Below, piece after piece: positions 33,390 to 42,484 of a stretch of DNA of 64,000 nt. The DNA comes from Paraburkholderia sp. BL25I1N1 (lineage in GTDB: Bacteria; Pseudomonadota; Gammaproteobacteria; Burkholderiales; Burkholderiaceae). The position numbers and the translations under genes are program-made. Each line of letters starts with the position of its first letter. Position 1 is the stretch's first letter. The stretch covers positions 186,001 through 250,000 of the forward strand of contig NZ_PVZB01000008.1 of assembly GCF_003002025.1 (NCBI RefSeq), written 5' to 3'. A model generated the notes under the pieces. The model was given only the letters and a program-made list of their open reading frames with translations. It was not told the DNA's origin and did not search any database.

Positions 33390-34124
33390 ATGATTGACAT
33401 CATCAGAGACAACTGGCTGGTTTTTCTGATTGGGCAATATCCGAGTGGTCCGTTGGGCGGCCTCGCGCTGACACTGATTCTGTCGGTTCTCGGTCTGGGC
33501 CTTTCTTTCCCGATTAGCGTTGGCCTCGCGTTGTGCCGGACGGGGTCAATCAAATGGCTCGCATCTGCGGCGACAGTGTTTGTCTACATCATCCGCGGCA
33601 TTCCGCTGGTGATGCTGGTCTTCTGGACATATTTCCTGGTGCCGGTTCTGCTCGGTCATAACGTTTCAGGTGTGACCGCGCTGCTTTGTACGCTCGTCAT
33701 CTACGAAGCTGCGTATCTGTCGGAAGTTATTCGGGCCGGTCTCGTCTCGTTGCCGAAGGGGCAGACTGAAGCAGCACGGGCGCTTGGTTTGGGCTACTGG
33801 CGGACGACGTGTTTTGTGCTCCTGCCGCAGGCACTCTACAACATGGTTCCGAGCATCGTCAGTCAGTTTGTGTCGACCATCAAAGAGACCTCGATTGGCT
33901 ACGTCATCAGCGTCCAGGAGCTCACGTTTGCTGCCAACGCTGTGAACAACAATCTGCTGACCCGTCCGTTCGCTGTCTTCATGATTCTGGCGCTGACTTA
34001 CTTCGCGGCATGCTTTGCCCTGACTCAAGTGGCCCACCATCTCGAACGCAGCGTAACCCGCCGGCGCTGCCGCACGGACGTTGTAACCAGGAGTTTGGAA
34101 AATGATACGGTTCTCGAAGGTTAA
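33390..34124 (+). CDS. Amino-acid ABC transporter permease 2
   Basis: 244 residues. Polar amino-acid permease with the EAA loop [20 protein letters not shown], then [24 protein letters not shown] precedes the ATG. Its last 23 bases overlap the start of the ATPase gene, indicating tight translational coupling within the importer operon. Confidence 0.9.
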   Translation: MIDIIRDNWLVFLIGQYPSGPLGGLALTLILSVLGLGLSFPISVGLALCRTGSIKWLASAATVFVYIIRGIPLVMLVFWTYFLVPVLLGHNVSGVTALLCTLVIYEAAYLSEVIRAGLVSLPKGQTEAARALGLGYWRTTCFVLLPQALYNMVPSIVSQFVSTIKETSIGYVISVQELTFAANAVNNNLLTRPFAVFMILALTYFAACFALTQVAHHLERSVTRRRCRTDVVTRSLENDTVLEG

Positions 34125-34830
34125 CAAGTTTTACGGCACACACCACGTCCTCACTGATGCAACCGCAGAGGTAAAGAAGGGCGAGGTCGTGGTGGTATGC
34201 GGGCCGTCGGGTTCCGGAAAGTCCACGCTCATTCGTACCATCAATCGGCTGGAAGAGATTCAGTCTGGAACGATTGAACTGAACGGTCGCGACGTCCATG
34301 CGAAGTCGACGAACGTGAATGAGTTCAGAACGGGTGTCGGCTTCGTGTTCCAGTCTTTCAACCTTTTCCCGCACCTATCCGTCACAGACAACATTTGCCT
34401 GGCACCCGTCAAACTGGGCAAGAAAAAGCCTGCGGATGCGAAGAAGCAAGCTATGACGCTTCTCGAGCGGGTTGGTCTCGCGCACAAGGCAGATGCTTAC
34501 CCTCAGCAGCTTTCCGGCGGTCAGCAGCAGCGTGTTGCAATTGCGCGGGCACTTGCCATGGAGCCTCCGGTCATGCTGTTCGATGAACCCACGTCAGCAC
34601 TTGACCCTGAGATGGTCGGCGAAGTCCTCAACGTGATGAAGTCGCTCGCAAAGGATGGAATGACGATGGTGTGTGTCACGCATGAGATGAATTTCGCACG
34701 AGAGGTATCGGACACCGTCTGGTTCATGGACAACGGTGTAATTCTTGAGCGCTCGGCACCGAACGAGTTCTTCACTGCGCCGAAGCATGCACGAGCCAAG
34801 GCATTCTTGTCCGACATCCGGTCGCATTAA
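34102..34830 (+). CDS. Amino-acid ABC transporter ATP-binding protein
   Basis: 242 residues, the normal length for GlnQ/HisP-type ATPases. Walker [12 protein letters not shown]-loop region [18 protein letters not shown], signature [15 protein letters not shown], Walker [18 protein letters not shown] and switch His in [10 protein letters not shown] are all intact. GGAG lies upstream of ATG 34102. It energises import through the two permeases before it. Confidence 0.92.
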   Translation: MIRFSKVNKFYGTHHVLTDATAEVKKGEVVVVCGPSGSGKSTLIRTINRLEEIQSGTIELNGRDVHAKSTNVNEFRTGVGFVFQSFNLFPHLSVTDNICLAPVKLGKKKPADAKKQAMTLLERVGLAHKADAYPQQLSGGQQQRVAIARALAMEPPVMLFDEPTSALDPEMVGEVLNVMKSLAKDGMTMVCVTHEMNFAREVSDTVWFMDNGVILERSAPNEFFTAPKHARAKAFLSDIRSH

Positions 34831-34833
34831 ATC

Positions 34834-36120
34834 ATGACGCATCCGAAAAATAACGGCGCAGCATCGCGTGGCGTGACAGTCCTTGGAGCGGGAATCGTCG
34901 GACTGTCCATCGCACTCAAGCTCCATCTCGATGGCTTCAAGGTTACGGTGGTCGAAAAGGGCGAGCCAATGCATGGCACATCGTACGGAAACGCCGGATA
35001 CCTGTCGGAAGCCAACATCTTTCCGCCGGCGTCGCCGCACATGCTGCGCCAACTGCCAAAATTCATGCTGTCGAAAGAAGGCCCCCTGGTTATCAAGCCC
35101 GACTATGCGACCAAGATGATTCCTTGGGCTATCAAGGCAGTAGCGGCGCTCAAGCCGGCTTCTTATCAGGATATTTTGACTGGGCTGGCAAGCTTGACCA
35201 CGCTCGCATACGAGAGCTTTGATGAGCTTCTGACCGCCGCCAACGCGCAGCAGCTCCTCACGCGCGAAGGCGGATTGGTCGCGTTCCGGACGCTCGCGGG
35301 CCTTCAAGCAAAATGTCGCTCTTTGCCAATCTGGAATTCGTTTGGCTTGGCGGCTGAAAGAATTTCAGCAGAACTAATTACAGAAATGGAGCCGGAGCTT
35401 AGTAAGGACATGGTTGGCGGCATCTTCTTCAAGAACTCTGGCCGTTGCAGCAATCCCAGGGGGCTGGGTGAACTCTACGTCAAGCGGCTCAGGAAGGCGG
35501 GCGTCGAATTCAATACCGATGAAGTCCGCGGCATTGAAAACGTAGATAGCGGCGTTCGGATTCATACCGCAAGTGGGTCCTTCGTCACTGACCGCGTGGT
35601 CCTGACTATGGGATTTCAGACCGGAGCGCTTCTGCAGCGTCTTGACATTAAGGTGCCGCTTGTATCGGAGCGTGGTTATCACCTCATGCTGCCGTCTTCA
35701 GATGTACGCCTCAAGCGTCCAATTGTCTTTGGCGAGCCGCACTTTGCCGCAACGCCGATGGACGAAGGCTTGCGTCTCGCGGGCACTGCTGAATTCGCGC
35801 GAGCCGATTCGCAGCCCAACATGGACCGTGCATGGATGCTTCTCAAACTTGCGAAGCGCTACCTGCCTAACGTAAATGAGGCGGATGCGACGCCGTGGAT
35901 GGGCGTGCGCCCTTCGTTGCCCGATGGGCTTCCCGCAATAGGTTTGATGCGAAACGCACCGCGAATCGCCTATGCATTCGGCCACGCTCACAACGGACTA
36001 ACTCTATCTGCAATCACAGCTCGCTGTGTGTCTGCGCTCATGCAAGGCAAAGAAGCACCCGTCGACCTGGAGCCGTATCGTCTTGAGCGGTTCCTTCACC
36101 ACGAGCACGCGACCGTTTAG
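34834..36120 (+). CDS. DadA-like FAD-dependent amino-acid dehydrogenase
   Basis: 428 residues, close to DadA length. The FAD dinucleotide motif is at the N-terminus (GVTVLGAGIVGLSIALKLHL, VTVVEKGEPMHGTSYGNAGY). The C-terminus carries the DAO-fold substrate/FAD segment WMGVRPSLPDGLPAIGLMRN, then AFGHAHNGLTLSAITARC. It would oxidise a D-amino acid, or a secondary amino acid such as hydroxyproline, to an imino acid. It starts 3 bp after the ATPase gene. The imported compound is a natural candidate substrate, and RidA next to it would hydrolyse the imine. Confidence 0.87.
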   Translation: MTHPKNNGAASRGVTVLGAGIVGLSIALKLHLDGFKVTVVEKGEPMHGTSYGNAGYLSEANIFPPASPHMLRQLPKFMLSKEGPLVIKPDYATKMIPWAIKAVAALKPASYQDILTGLASLTTLAYESFDELLTAANAQQLLTREGGLVAFRTLAGLQAKCRSLPIWNSFGLAAERISAELITEMEPELSKDMVGGIFFKNSGRCSNPRGLGELYVKRLRKAGVEFNTDEVRGIENVDSGVRIHTASGSFVTDRVVLTMGFQTGALLQRLDIKVPLVSERGYHLMLPSSDVRLKRPIVFGEPHFAATPMDEGLRLAGTAEFARADSQPNMDRAWMLLKLAKRYLPNVNEADATPWMGVRPSLPDGLPAIGLMRNAPRIAYAFGHAHNGLTLSAITARCVSALMQGKEAPVDLEPYRLERFLHHEHATV

Positions 36121-36180
36121 TAACCCAACGCCGTTGCTGGGCGCCGACCCTCGATGGCTCAAATGAAGTCTTTGGAAATC

Positions 36181-36561
36181 ATGAGCAAAAACCAACTTAC
36201 CCGTTACCCGAGCCCTCTCACCGCGCCGTTGTCGAAAGCGGTCAGAGCAGGTGACTTCCTGTTTCTCTCAGGCCAGACGCCAAAGGACGAGAAACTGCAG
36301 CCGCTACGCGGAGACATCGAAGTGCAAACCCGAAATGTCCTGGAAACCATCGCGGCGTCCCTCGCTGAACTCGATTCCAACATGACCCAAGTGGTGCGCG
36401 CTACGGTATGGCTCTCCGACATCAAGCTGATGTCTCGTTTCAACGCCGTGTATGCGGAGTTCTTCAAGAACGCGTTACCGGTGCGGAGCACTGTCGAAGC
36501 ACAACTTTCACAAGGGGTCGATGTGGAAATCGAGGTGACCGCGTTCGCGCCTGCTCATTAG
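36181..36561 (+). CDS. RidA-family enamine/imine deaminase
   Basis: 126 residues from ATG 36181 (MSKNQLTRYPSPLTAPLSKA); an ATG at 36154 would add nine residues. Family signatures are AGDFLFLSGQTPKDEKLQPL, MTQVVRATVWLSDIKLMSRF and the final ALPVRSTVEAQLSQGVDVEI containing the catalytic Arg. RidA proteins hydrolyse reactive imines released by amino-acid oxidising enzymes, which fits the DadA-like gene upstream. Confidence 0.9.
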   Translation: MSKNQLTRYPSPLTAPLSKAVRAGDFLFLSGQTPKDEKLQPLRGDIEVQTRNVLETIAASLAELDSNMTQVVRATVWLSDIKLMSRFNAVYAEFFKNALPVRSTVEAQLSQGVDVEIEVTAFAPAH

Positions 36562-36692
36562 GCCAGGTTGCAAATGGTTCGTCCTCGACGTGACGTCGAC
36601 CCCGAGGTGAGGATTGGTTTTCTATCCTCTCCCGGCCCCTGTTGTTCAACCCATGATGCTCTAGTGTTTGGCATCCTCGAACGGAGTTTTTC

Positions 36693-37355
36693 ATGAGTCT
36701 TCCCGGTTTTCGGATTAACCCGGCGCCGAATGTTGCGCCCGAAGGTGTTATCGACCGTCTGAAGAACGTTGTGACGCCACACCTTAGCGACAACATGGGT
36801 CGCTTGGTCGGAGCAGTCGGACTCACACGTTTTAACAAGACTGGCAAGTTGGTCGGGACGGCATTCACGGTGAAGACGCGCCCGGGCGACAATCTCATCA
36901 TCTACAAAGCGCTGATGATGATGCAATCCGGCCATGTTCTGGTCGTTGACGGGGGTGGGGAGCAACACAACGCATTAGTCGGCGAACTGGTAAAGCTACA
37001 TGCTGAACAACACGGTTGCGTTGGATTTGTCATTGATGGCTCTATCCGTGACGTTGCAGCATTTGAGGCTTTTCCATGCTATGCCCGTAGCATTAGCCAC
37101 CGCGGGCCATACAAGGACGGTCCGGGCGAACTCAATGTCCCGGTTTCCATCGGCGGACAGGTTGTGAACGCGGGTGACCTGGTTGTTGGCGACGAAGATG
37201 GTGTCGTGTTCTTCCCGCAGGATAGCGCGGAGGAGTTGTTGGCTCTTGCGAGCAAACATGCTGAAAAAGAGCGAGGGATTCAGGACGAGATTGCCACTGG
37301 CCGACGTGAACAGCAATGGATTGAAAAACTGCTGCATGACAAGATAGTCACGTAA
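36693..37355 (+). CDS. RraA-family aldolase/decarboxylase
   Basis: 220 residues; CGGAG precedes ATG 36693. RraA-like fold with the metal and substrate region GDNLIIYKALMMMQSGHVLV, VDGGGEQHNALVGEL and the catalytic Arg-Asp in FVIDGSIRDVAAF. Enzymes with this Arg-Asp pair are class II pyruvate aldolases (HMG/CHA aldolase) and oxaloacetate decarboxylases; RraA RNase-E inhibitors lack activity. Here it probably cleaves a branched 4-hydroxy-2-oxo acid made from the imported compound. Confidence 0.82.
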   Translation: MSLPGFRINPAPNVAPEGVIDRLKNVVTPHLSDNMGRLVGAVGLTRFNKTGKLVGTAFTVKTRPGDNLIIYKALMMMQSGHVLVVDGGGEQHNALVGELVKLHAEQHGCVGFVIDGSIRDVAAFEAFPCYARSISHRGPYKDGPGELNVPVSIGGQVVNAGDLVVGDEDGVVFFPQDSAEELLALASKHAEKERGIQDEIATGRREQQWIEKLLHDKIVT

Positions 37356-37520
37356 GCGAGTCCACGGGGCCGGCGTAAAGCAGGTCAATCGCTTTCTCGG
37401 AGTGCCTAGGCAACATCGCGATGTGCTCAAGCGAAGTGGCGGGACCCTGATTGACTGGCGTCGCGCAGCGCAGCGGGACAAGTCAAATTCGTTAACAAAT
37501 GCATTACGGGAGTATGTCGG

Positions 37521-38792
37521 ATGAGCAGCCGCGGAGAGTTCTTCTCGGAACCTTTGATGGAAGAAATCAAGGGCCGATTCCACCATGTCGACGCCGACGC
37601 CGACGGACAAAGACGGCTGTTCTTCGACAATGCGGGTGGCTCGTTCCGCCTAAAGGCAGCTGTTGATTCGTTAAGCGCTTTGGATACGGTGCCTGACAAT
37701 CCCGAACGAATACACGGCCGCGCTCTTCGGTTGCAGGAGGTCATGGCGCGCGGAGAAAGTGACATCCAGACTATTCTCAACGCACGGGATGGAAGCATCT
37801 TCACAGCGCTGACGGCGTCTGAGGCGATGTTTGACATGGTGCGAGCCATCATGGAGAACGTCCCGGGAGGCAATGCCGTTACGACTATCCTCGAGCATCC
37901 GTCATCGTTTGACTCGATGAAGATGTATTGCGAGCGTACAGAGAGGGAGTTGCGGGTCGCACCAAGTAACCCTGAAACGGGGGGTGTTGACGTCGACGAT
38001 ATTGTAAAGCTGGTAGATGGCGATACCGTTCTACTCAGCGTCATGTACGCGTCCAACATCTCGGGAGCTAAGTTTGACCTCGCGGACATCGTCGAGAAAG
38101 CGAGAGCGAAGAATCAGGACCTTTACATCGTCGTGGACGCGGTCCAGCATGCGCCCCATGGCGTGATAGACCTCCAGAAGACACCTGTCGACGGTATCAA
38201 CTTCGCACCGTACAAGTTTTTTGGCTGCCGCGGCTCGGGTATTGCATGGCTTTCTCCGCGAGTTGCTAAGTTTCCTCATCATCGACTTCTCGCAAAGCCA
38301 CAAGATGCATGGCAATTAGGCACCCCGACTCCGGGCCAGTTCGCGATGGTGACCAAAATCGTCGACTATGTCGCTTGGCTAGGCGCGCGCTTTAACGACT
38401 CGGAGGACCGTCGTGCACTGTTTCTCGAAGGCATGCGTCGCATCGAACTGCAAGAACGAGCTCTCCTCTTGGCATTACTTGACGGGCAAGGCGCGCAGCG
38501 AGGCTTAAGGCATATGCCTGGTGTCGAGGTGTATTGGGACCATGACGACTTCACTCGTCGCGACCTTATAGTAGGCATTGGCTTCTCAAACCTCGAAGCA
38601 ACTGAGGCGGTGCGCGAATATGAGAGGCGAGGCGTTATCGTCTACGAACGGGTTGAGACCAGCGTGTACTCAGGACGGATGCTTAAGTCGTTTGGCTTGA
38701 AAAGTGCCGTACGGCTCTCACCGCTTCACTGTCATTCACGCGCCGACATCGAGCGTTTCCTCGTTATCACGGAAGAACTCCTGACGCTGTAA
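37521..38792 (+). CDS. Class-V PLP-dependent aminotransferase/desulfurase-like enzyme
   Basis: 423 residues; GGGAG precedes ATG 37521. Fold-type I, class V pattern: LFFDNAGGSFRLKAAVDSLS near the start, the cofactor Asp-Gln-His in VVDAVQHAPHGVIDL and the Schiff-base Lys in NFAPYKFFGCRGSGIAWLSP. The class includes cysteine desulfurases, kynureninase-like and isopenicillin-epimerase-like enzymes. It is last in the importer, oxidase, RidA and aldolase row, so an elimination or epimerisation on an unusual amino acid is plausible. The exact reaction is not assignable. Confidence 0.8.
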   Translation: MSSRGEFFSEPLMEEIKGRFHHVDADADGQRRLFFDNAGGSFRLKAAVDSLSALDTVPDNPERIHGRALRLQEVMARGESDIQTILNARDGSIFTALTASEAMFDMVRAIMENVPGGNAVTTILEHPSSFDSMKMYCERTERELRVAPSNPETGGVDVDDIVKLVDGDTVLLSVMYASNISGAKFDLADIVEKARAKNQDLYIVVDAVQHAPHGVIDLQKTPVDGINFAPYKFFGCRGSGIAWLSPRVAKFPHHRLLAKPQDAWQLGTPTPGQFAMVTKIVDYVAWLGARFNDSEDRRALFLEGMRRIELQERALLLALLDGQGAQRGLRHMPGVEVYWDHDDFTRRDLIVGIGFSNLEATEAVREYERRGVIVYERVETSVYSGRMLKSFGLKSAVRLSPLHCHSRADIERFLVITEELLTL

Positions 38793-38884
38793 CCGGCTCC
38801 TGCAGATTGGTGCTTCTCGGCAGGAGAAAACCGTCCTTTGCGATGGCTTGCGAGTACGGGCCGATGCTTCTCGGCCGAGTTGCA

Positions 38885-39002
38885 GCATTCTCTCTCGTGT
38901 ACATCTCTTGTTTTTGTGAATGCCCCTCGGAGCCAGCGTCGCCCGTCAGCCGTTGGCCTCAGGGCGCTAACTTTACCACCCTGTCCGGTATCTCAAGGCT
39001 AG
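38885..39002 (+). repeat. Dispersed repeat, copy 2 (internally deleted)
   Basis: It starts with GCATTCTCTCT and TACATCTCTTGTTTTTG like copy 3, then jumps straight to the CCCTCGGAGCCAGCGTC block. Compared with copy 3 about 70 bp between two near-identical ATGCCCC(T)(C/T)GG motifs is missing, as expected from deletion between short direct repeats. It lies in the 307-bp gap between two convergent clusters; nothing else is seen there. Confidence 0.75.
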
Positions 39003-39099
39003 CCTCGACGCTCGCTCTTGGGCGGCCGGGAAGACACCGGCCCGTAGCCAAGCACGAGGCCAGCGTGCCGACGGCGGGCGCCCACCGAGAGCTCGGCCG

Positions 39100-40215
39100 T
39101 TAGTGCTGAGGCTTTACGACAAAGTTGGTGAATCCGCCGTTGCGGCCACCGATTGTGGACAGCGCATCATTGACACGGTCGAGCGGAAAAGCGGTCGTTT
39201 CAAAAACCGACAGGTCGAGCAGCCCGCATGCCGCCATATCCGCCATGTCCTGTCCTTGCGCTGCGCTGAACCAGTTCGAACCGTTCCATTGAATCTGCGC
39301 CGCCATTAGCTTGAACAGGTTCATCGGAACCAGCTCAGAAACACCACCGACGTTCACCGCTTTCGCACCACGACGTAAGCAATCGAGCGCATCGGTGACA
39401 GCCTTCGACGGCGTTCCGGGACCGAGTGTGTCTACGACCGCATCGACGCCTTTGCCTCCAGTACATGCCGCAGCCCAGTCGGCCAGTGACTGACCTGAGG
39501 TAGTCGAGAAAATCTCAACTCGTCTGGGCGATAGTTCTTCGACCCGCTGCAGCAGCCTCATGTCACGAGCCACTGCGAGGATTTTGGTCGTCCCGCGAGC
39601 CAGTGCAAGCAGAACGGCTCCTAGCCCGAGGGTGCCGGTGGCCCCATTGATGATGACCGTCTGCCCCGGGCCTGCATTTACCCGCGCAAGTGCGGCGTAG
39701 GCAGTCCCCAGGTAACCGAAGCGAGCGGCCTGGTCGAAGGTCACTGAGTCAGGCAGACGAACCAGACTCTGTTGCGGAGCCGTCATATATTCGGCGAAGC
39801 CGCCGTATGGATAATGGCGTAGCAATTCGTTAGCCTGCGCCGAGAACCCAAAGTAGCCCGAAAAAGCAAAGCGCTCGCAACTCAACGCGTCGTTGGCACG
39901 GCAGCTACGACATGCTCCGCATGCGCGCCCCGGATTGACGTAGACCCGGTCGCCTTCCTTGAAATCAAAGACACGCTTACCAACGGCAACAACGACGCCA
40001 GCTGGGTCTAGCCCGAAGATGGCCGGAAGTGCTGGCAGCGGGAGGTCTGGGAACCAAATCGGGTAGTTCTTGATTACGTTGCCAAGATTGGGAACAACAC
40101 CGCATGCTTCGACGCGGACCAGAACCTGGTCTACTTCGGGAGTAGGTACAGGAATCTCGTCAATCTCCATGGGGTTACCAATCTGATGAAGTCGTGCTGC
40201 GCGCATCTTTTCCAT
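39100..40215 (-). CDS. MDR-family zinc-type alcohol dehydrogenase, paralogue 1
   Basis: 371 residues from ATG 40215. GroES-like part: VEACGVVPNLGNVIKNYP..., the structural-zinc Cys pattern GRACGACRSCRANDALSCER, and YPYGGFAEYMTAPQQSL. NAD(P) motif: INGATGTLGLGAVLLALARG. It aligns over its whole length with the dehydrogenase at 61040, including the distinctive VVPNL segment. It lies downstream of a GntR gene on the same strand. It probably oxidises or reduces an alcohol or aldehyde intermediate of the aromatic pathway. Confidence 0.85.
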   Translation of the reverse strand: MEKMRAARLHQIGNPMEIDEIPVPTPEVDQVLVRVEACGVVPNLGNVIKNYPIWFPDLPLPALPAIFGLDPAGVVVAVGKRVFDFKEGDRVYVNPGRACGACRSCRANDALSCERFAFSGYFGFSAQANELLRHYPYGGFAEYMTAPQQSLVRLPDSVTFDQAARFGYLGTAYAALARVNAGPGQTVIINGATGTLGLGAVLLALARGTTKILAVARDMRLLQRVEELSPRRVEIFSTTSGQSLADWAAACTGGKGVDAVVDTLGPGTPSKAVTDALDCLRRGAKAVNVGGVSELVPMNLFKLMAAQIQWNGSNWFSAAQGQDMADMAACGLLDLSVFETTAFPLDRVNDALSTIGGRNGGFTNFVVKPQH

Positions 40216-40330
40216 GTCCTTCGTCTCCTTTCCTCTAAGTGGGACCATTCCGGCGTCGTTACCTGCCGAATGGCATCTGCATACCTCGGGAACAACAAAA
40301 CAATCATTTCGAGCGAGGATGGGGGGCGCC

Positions 40331-41050
40331 TCAGGCCGCCAGCCTGTTGAGCACAAGCGTGCAGAAGTTCGCAATGTGTTCTTGCGTCAGTTGGGACGCG
40401 CGTTGTCCTGAGCCGGAATCAATCGCGTCAATCATCTCCAAATGTTCGGCGACGGCGCCTTCCAGGTGGTCGGCGAAGGCGTCGGCTTGAGCCAGGAAAA
40501 AGTCAGCCATCTCCCATTGCTGAACAATGAAGCGATGGACCCCTGGCGCGGCAGCGGCCGAATGAATCGTGGAATGAAAATCCCGGTTCAGCACTCGGAA
40601 TGCTTCTCCGCTGGCCGCTGGCGATTCTTGCAGCATCGCGATTTGCCGGTTGGTCAGGTGCAGGCGGTTGATGTGTTCCGGTGTTTTGCGAGTTGCAGCC
40701 AGCTCCGCCATCAATGACTCCATTCTTCCGAACATCAGGAAGAAGTCGGTTATCTCGCTGCTGGTGGGGGTAATGACTTCGCAACCGACCTGAGGTCGGA
40801 TTTTCACAAAGCCTGCGAGACTCAGCTTCAGCATTGCCGTCATCACGGGCTGTCGGCTCACGCCCGTCTCAGCGCTCAAATCCTTGACAGAGATTCGTTC
40901 GCCAAAGCTGTATTGACCCGAGACGAATCTCCTGAGCAGCTCCTGGTAGACCCATTCGGCCCGGCGCTCTGGCTGGGCTGAGAGGTCTGTTTCCCCGTAT
41001 ATGCGCCGCAGGCGGCTGTCGTCGGAGGCTATGGCCATGTCAACCTTCAT
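40331..41050 (-). CDS. GntR-family (FadR/FCD) regulator
   Basis: 239 residues from ATG 41050. Winged HTH at ~25-95 (QYSFGERISVKDLSAETGVS, RQPVMTAMLKLSLAGFVKIR). The FCD ligand domain follows, with metal-type residues in FRVLNRDFHSTIHSAAAAPG and LEGAVAEHLEMIDAID. Such regulators usually respond to acids of a neighbouring catabolic pathway. The same strand holds the dehydrogenase gene downstream and the VOC dioxygenase cluster upstream. Confidence 0.85.
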   Translation of the reverse strand: MKVDMAIASDDSRLRRIYGETDLSAQPERRAEWVYQELLRRFVSGQYSFGERISVKDLSAETGVSRQPVMTAMLKLSLAGFVKIRPQVGCEVITPTSSEITDFFLMFGRMESLMAELAATRKTPEHINRLHLTNRQIAMLQESPAASGEAFRVLNRDFHSTIHSAAAAPGVHRFIVQQWEMADFFLAQADAFADHLEGAVAEHLEMIDAIDSGSGQRASQLTQEHIANFCTLVLNRLAA

Positions 41051-41112
41051 AAGAGTGGCGCGTACACGTGACGGTTTCGAACATTGAGCGGCTAGATGAC
41101 CCGAATGAGAAG

Positions 41113-42075
41113 TCAGGTAGGCGACGCGTCGTACAAGCCGTCGATAACGTGGACGGGAGCGCGTGCACCGTTTCTCGCCGCGGCGAAGCGGATTTGCCTT
41201 GCCTCTTCCTGCTTCTCGGGCGGCAACCAGTCGCGGTCGTGTCCCCACAGGCTAGGGCCATGCACCACCTCGTAGGGCTTCCAGGTGTCGACATCGACGC
41301 TGAGGCCGCCCCAGCCACACTCCACCAGAAAACCGGAGGGGCTTCTCGCATAGAAGGAGACAACCTGGTCGTTGGTGTGCCGACCGATGGTCGTAGCAAT
41401 TCGCCCTTCGTCTACCAGAGCCAGGTCGTAAGCCTGTCCAACGTCGTCAAGGCTCAACGTCTCGAACATGAGGTGGTGAATGCCGGGCGTCCCCATCTGG
41501 AGAATCGCGAGGCTGTGATGGCGTTGATTCAGGTGCAAGAAAAAAGCCTTGAATGGCCGCTCGAAGTAATCACTCAGCCGGAAACCGAGGACTTCACGGT
41601 AGAAGGCAAGCACCGCAGTTGCGTCGGGCACCATCAACACCGCATGTCCAATGCCCATGTCGCCGGTCCGGAACCCTGACATCGTGCGACCCGGGATGAA
41701 TGGTTCGGAAGCGACACCAAGACCGTAAAAAGCTTCCAGCCGATTCCCTACCGGGTCAGAGAACACAATTAGGTCCGTCACCCGACGCTGTTCACATAGT
41801 TCATTCGAGCCATGCCGAACACTCACTCCCGCGCGCTCAAGCCGCGCCGCGAGGGCATCAAGCGCAACCGCGCCATCCACCTCCCAACCCATATGCGAAA
41901 GTCCGTTATGGCTGGCTTCGGCGACCGTCAATCGCTGCTGTGCGCCATCCATCCTGAAGCTCAGGGCCTGACCATCGCTCTTGGCAGCCTGCATGCCGAG
42001 AAACGAAGTTCCGTATTTTCTCCAACCTTCAACATCGGTTGTATTAACGCCTAGGTATCCTAATGATTTAAGCAT
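41113..42075 (-). CDS. VOC-superfamily extradiol dioxygenase (BphC type)
   Basis: 320 residues; the ATG at 42075 is preceded by AGGAG. Two glyoxalase-like modules: residues ~1-125 (KSLGYLGVNTTDVEGWRKYG) and ~140-270. The iron ligands are visible as His in DMGIGHAVLMVPD, His in GTPGIHHLMFETLSLDD and Glu in PSGFLVECGWGG. BphC-type enzymes open catechol-like rings next to the diol. It starts a minus-strand set with NIPSNAP, DapA-like, SDR and ThDP genes upstream of it. A second, unrelated ring-cleavage enzyme is at 57689. Confidence 0.88.
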   Translation of the reverse strand: MLKSLGYLGVNTTDVEGWRKYGTSFLGMQAAKSDGQALSFRMDGAQQRLTVAEASHNGLSHMGWEVDGAVALDALAARLERAGVSVRHGSNELCEQRRVTDLIVFSDPVGNRLEAFYGLGVASEPFIPGRTMSGFRTGDMGIGHAVLMVPDATAVLAFYREVLGFRLSDYFERPFKAFFLHLNQRHHSLAILQMGTPGIHHLMFETLSLDDVGQAYDLALVDEGRIATTIGRHTNDQVVSFYARSPSGFLVECGWGGLSVDVDTWKPYEVVHGPSLWGHDRDWLPPEKQEEARQIRFAAARNGARAPVHVIDGLYDASPT

Positions 42076-42169
42076 CGTTTCACTCCTGATATTCCGATAT
42101 TCGACTCGGCGCCGCCGCATGCGGAGCGGCGCGCTCGCCGAAATTACCTCGCGATGGCTTCTCGAACAG

Positions 42170-42484
42170 TCAGACCTTTGGCGAGAATGCTGTCGGCAAA
42201 AGCAGTTTGCTTTCCTGCTTGACAATCATGTGCATTGTCGACTTCGACGGATTCAGCCACTCCGGGTCGGACCACAATGCCGCGCGCCGCGCGGCGCGGT
42301 CTTCGAAAGTCTCGTACGCCCACAACTGAACCACCTGATTAAGTTCGCCAGTGTCAGCCGTGTAATAGCCAAGCAGCTTCCCCAAGTGTTTCTGTTGAAT
42401 CGGAAATCTCTCTTTCTCGAAATACGGCAACCATTCACGGAGCTTGCCCGGCTGGAAGGTATACGTTCTCATTTCGACAATCAT
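42170..42484 (-). CDS. NIPSNAP-family protein
   Basis: 104 residues with the family start MIVEMRTYTFQPGKLREWLP, then TADTGELNQVVQLWAYETFE and the Arg-rich segment DRAARRAALWSDPEWL. These are small ferredoxin-like barrel proteins often found in degradation operons; their role is uncertain. Its ATG overlaps the TGA of the DapA-like gene by ATGA, so the two are translated together. Confidence 0.85.
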   Translation of the reverse strand: MIVEMRTYTFQPGKLREWLPYFEKERFPIQQKHLGKLLGYYTADTGELNQVVQLWAYETFEDRAARRAALWSDPEWLNPSKSTMHMIVKQESKLLLPTAFSPKV

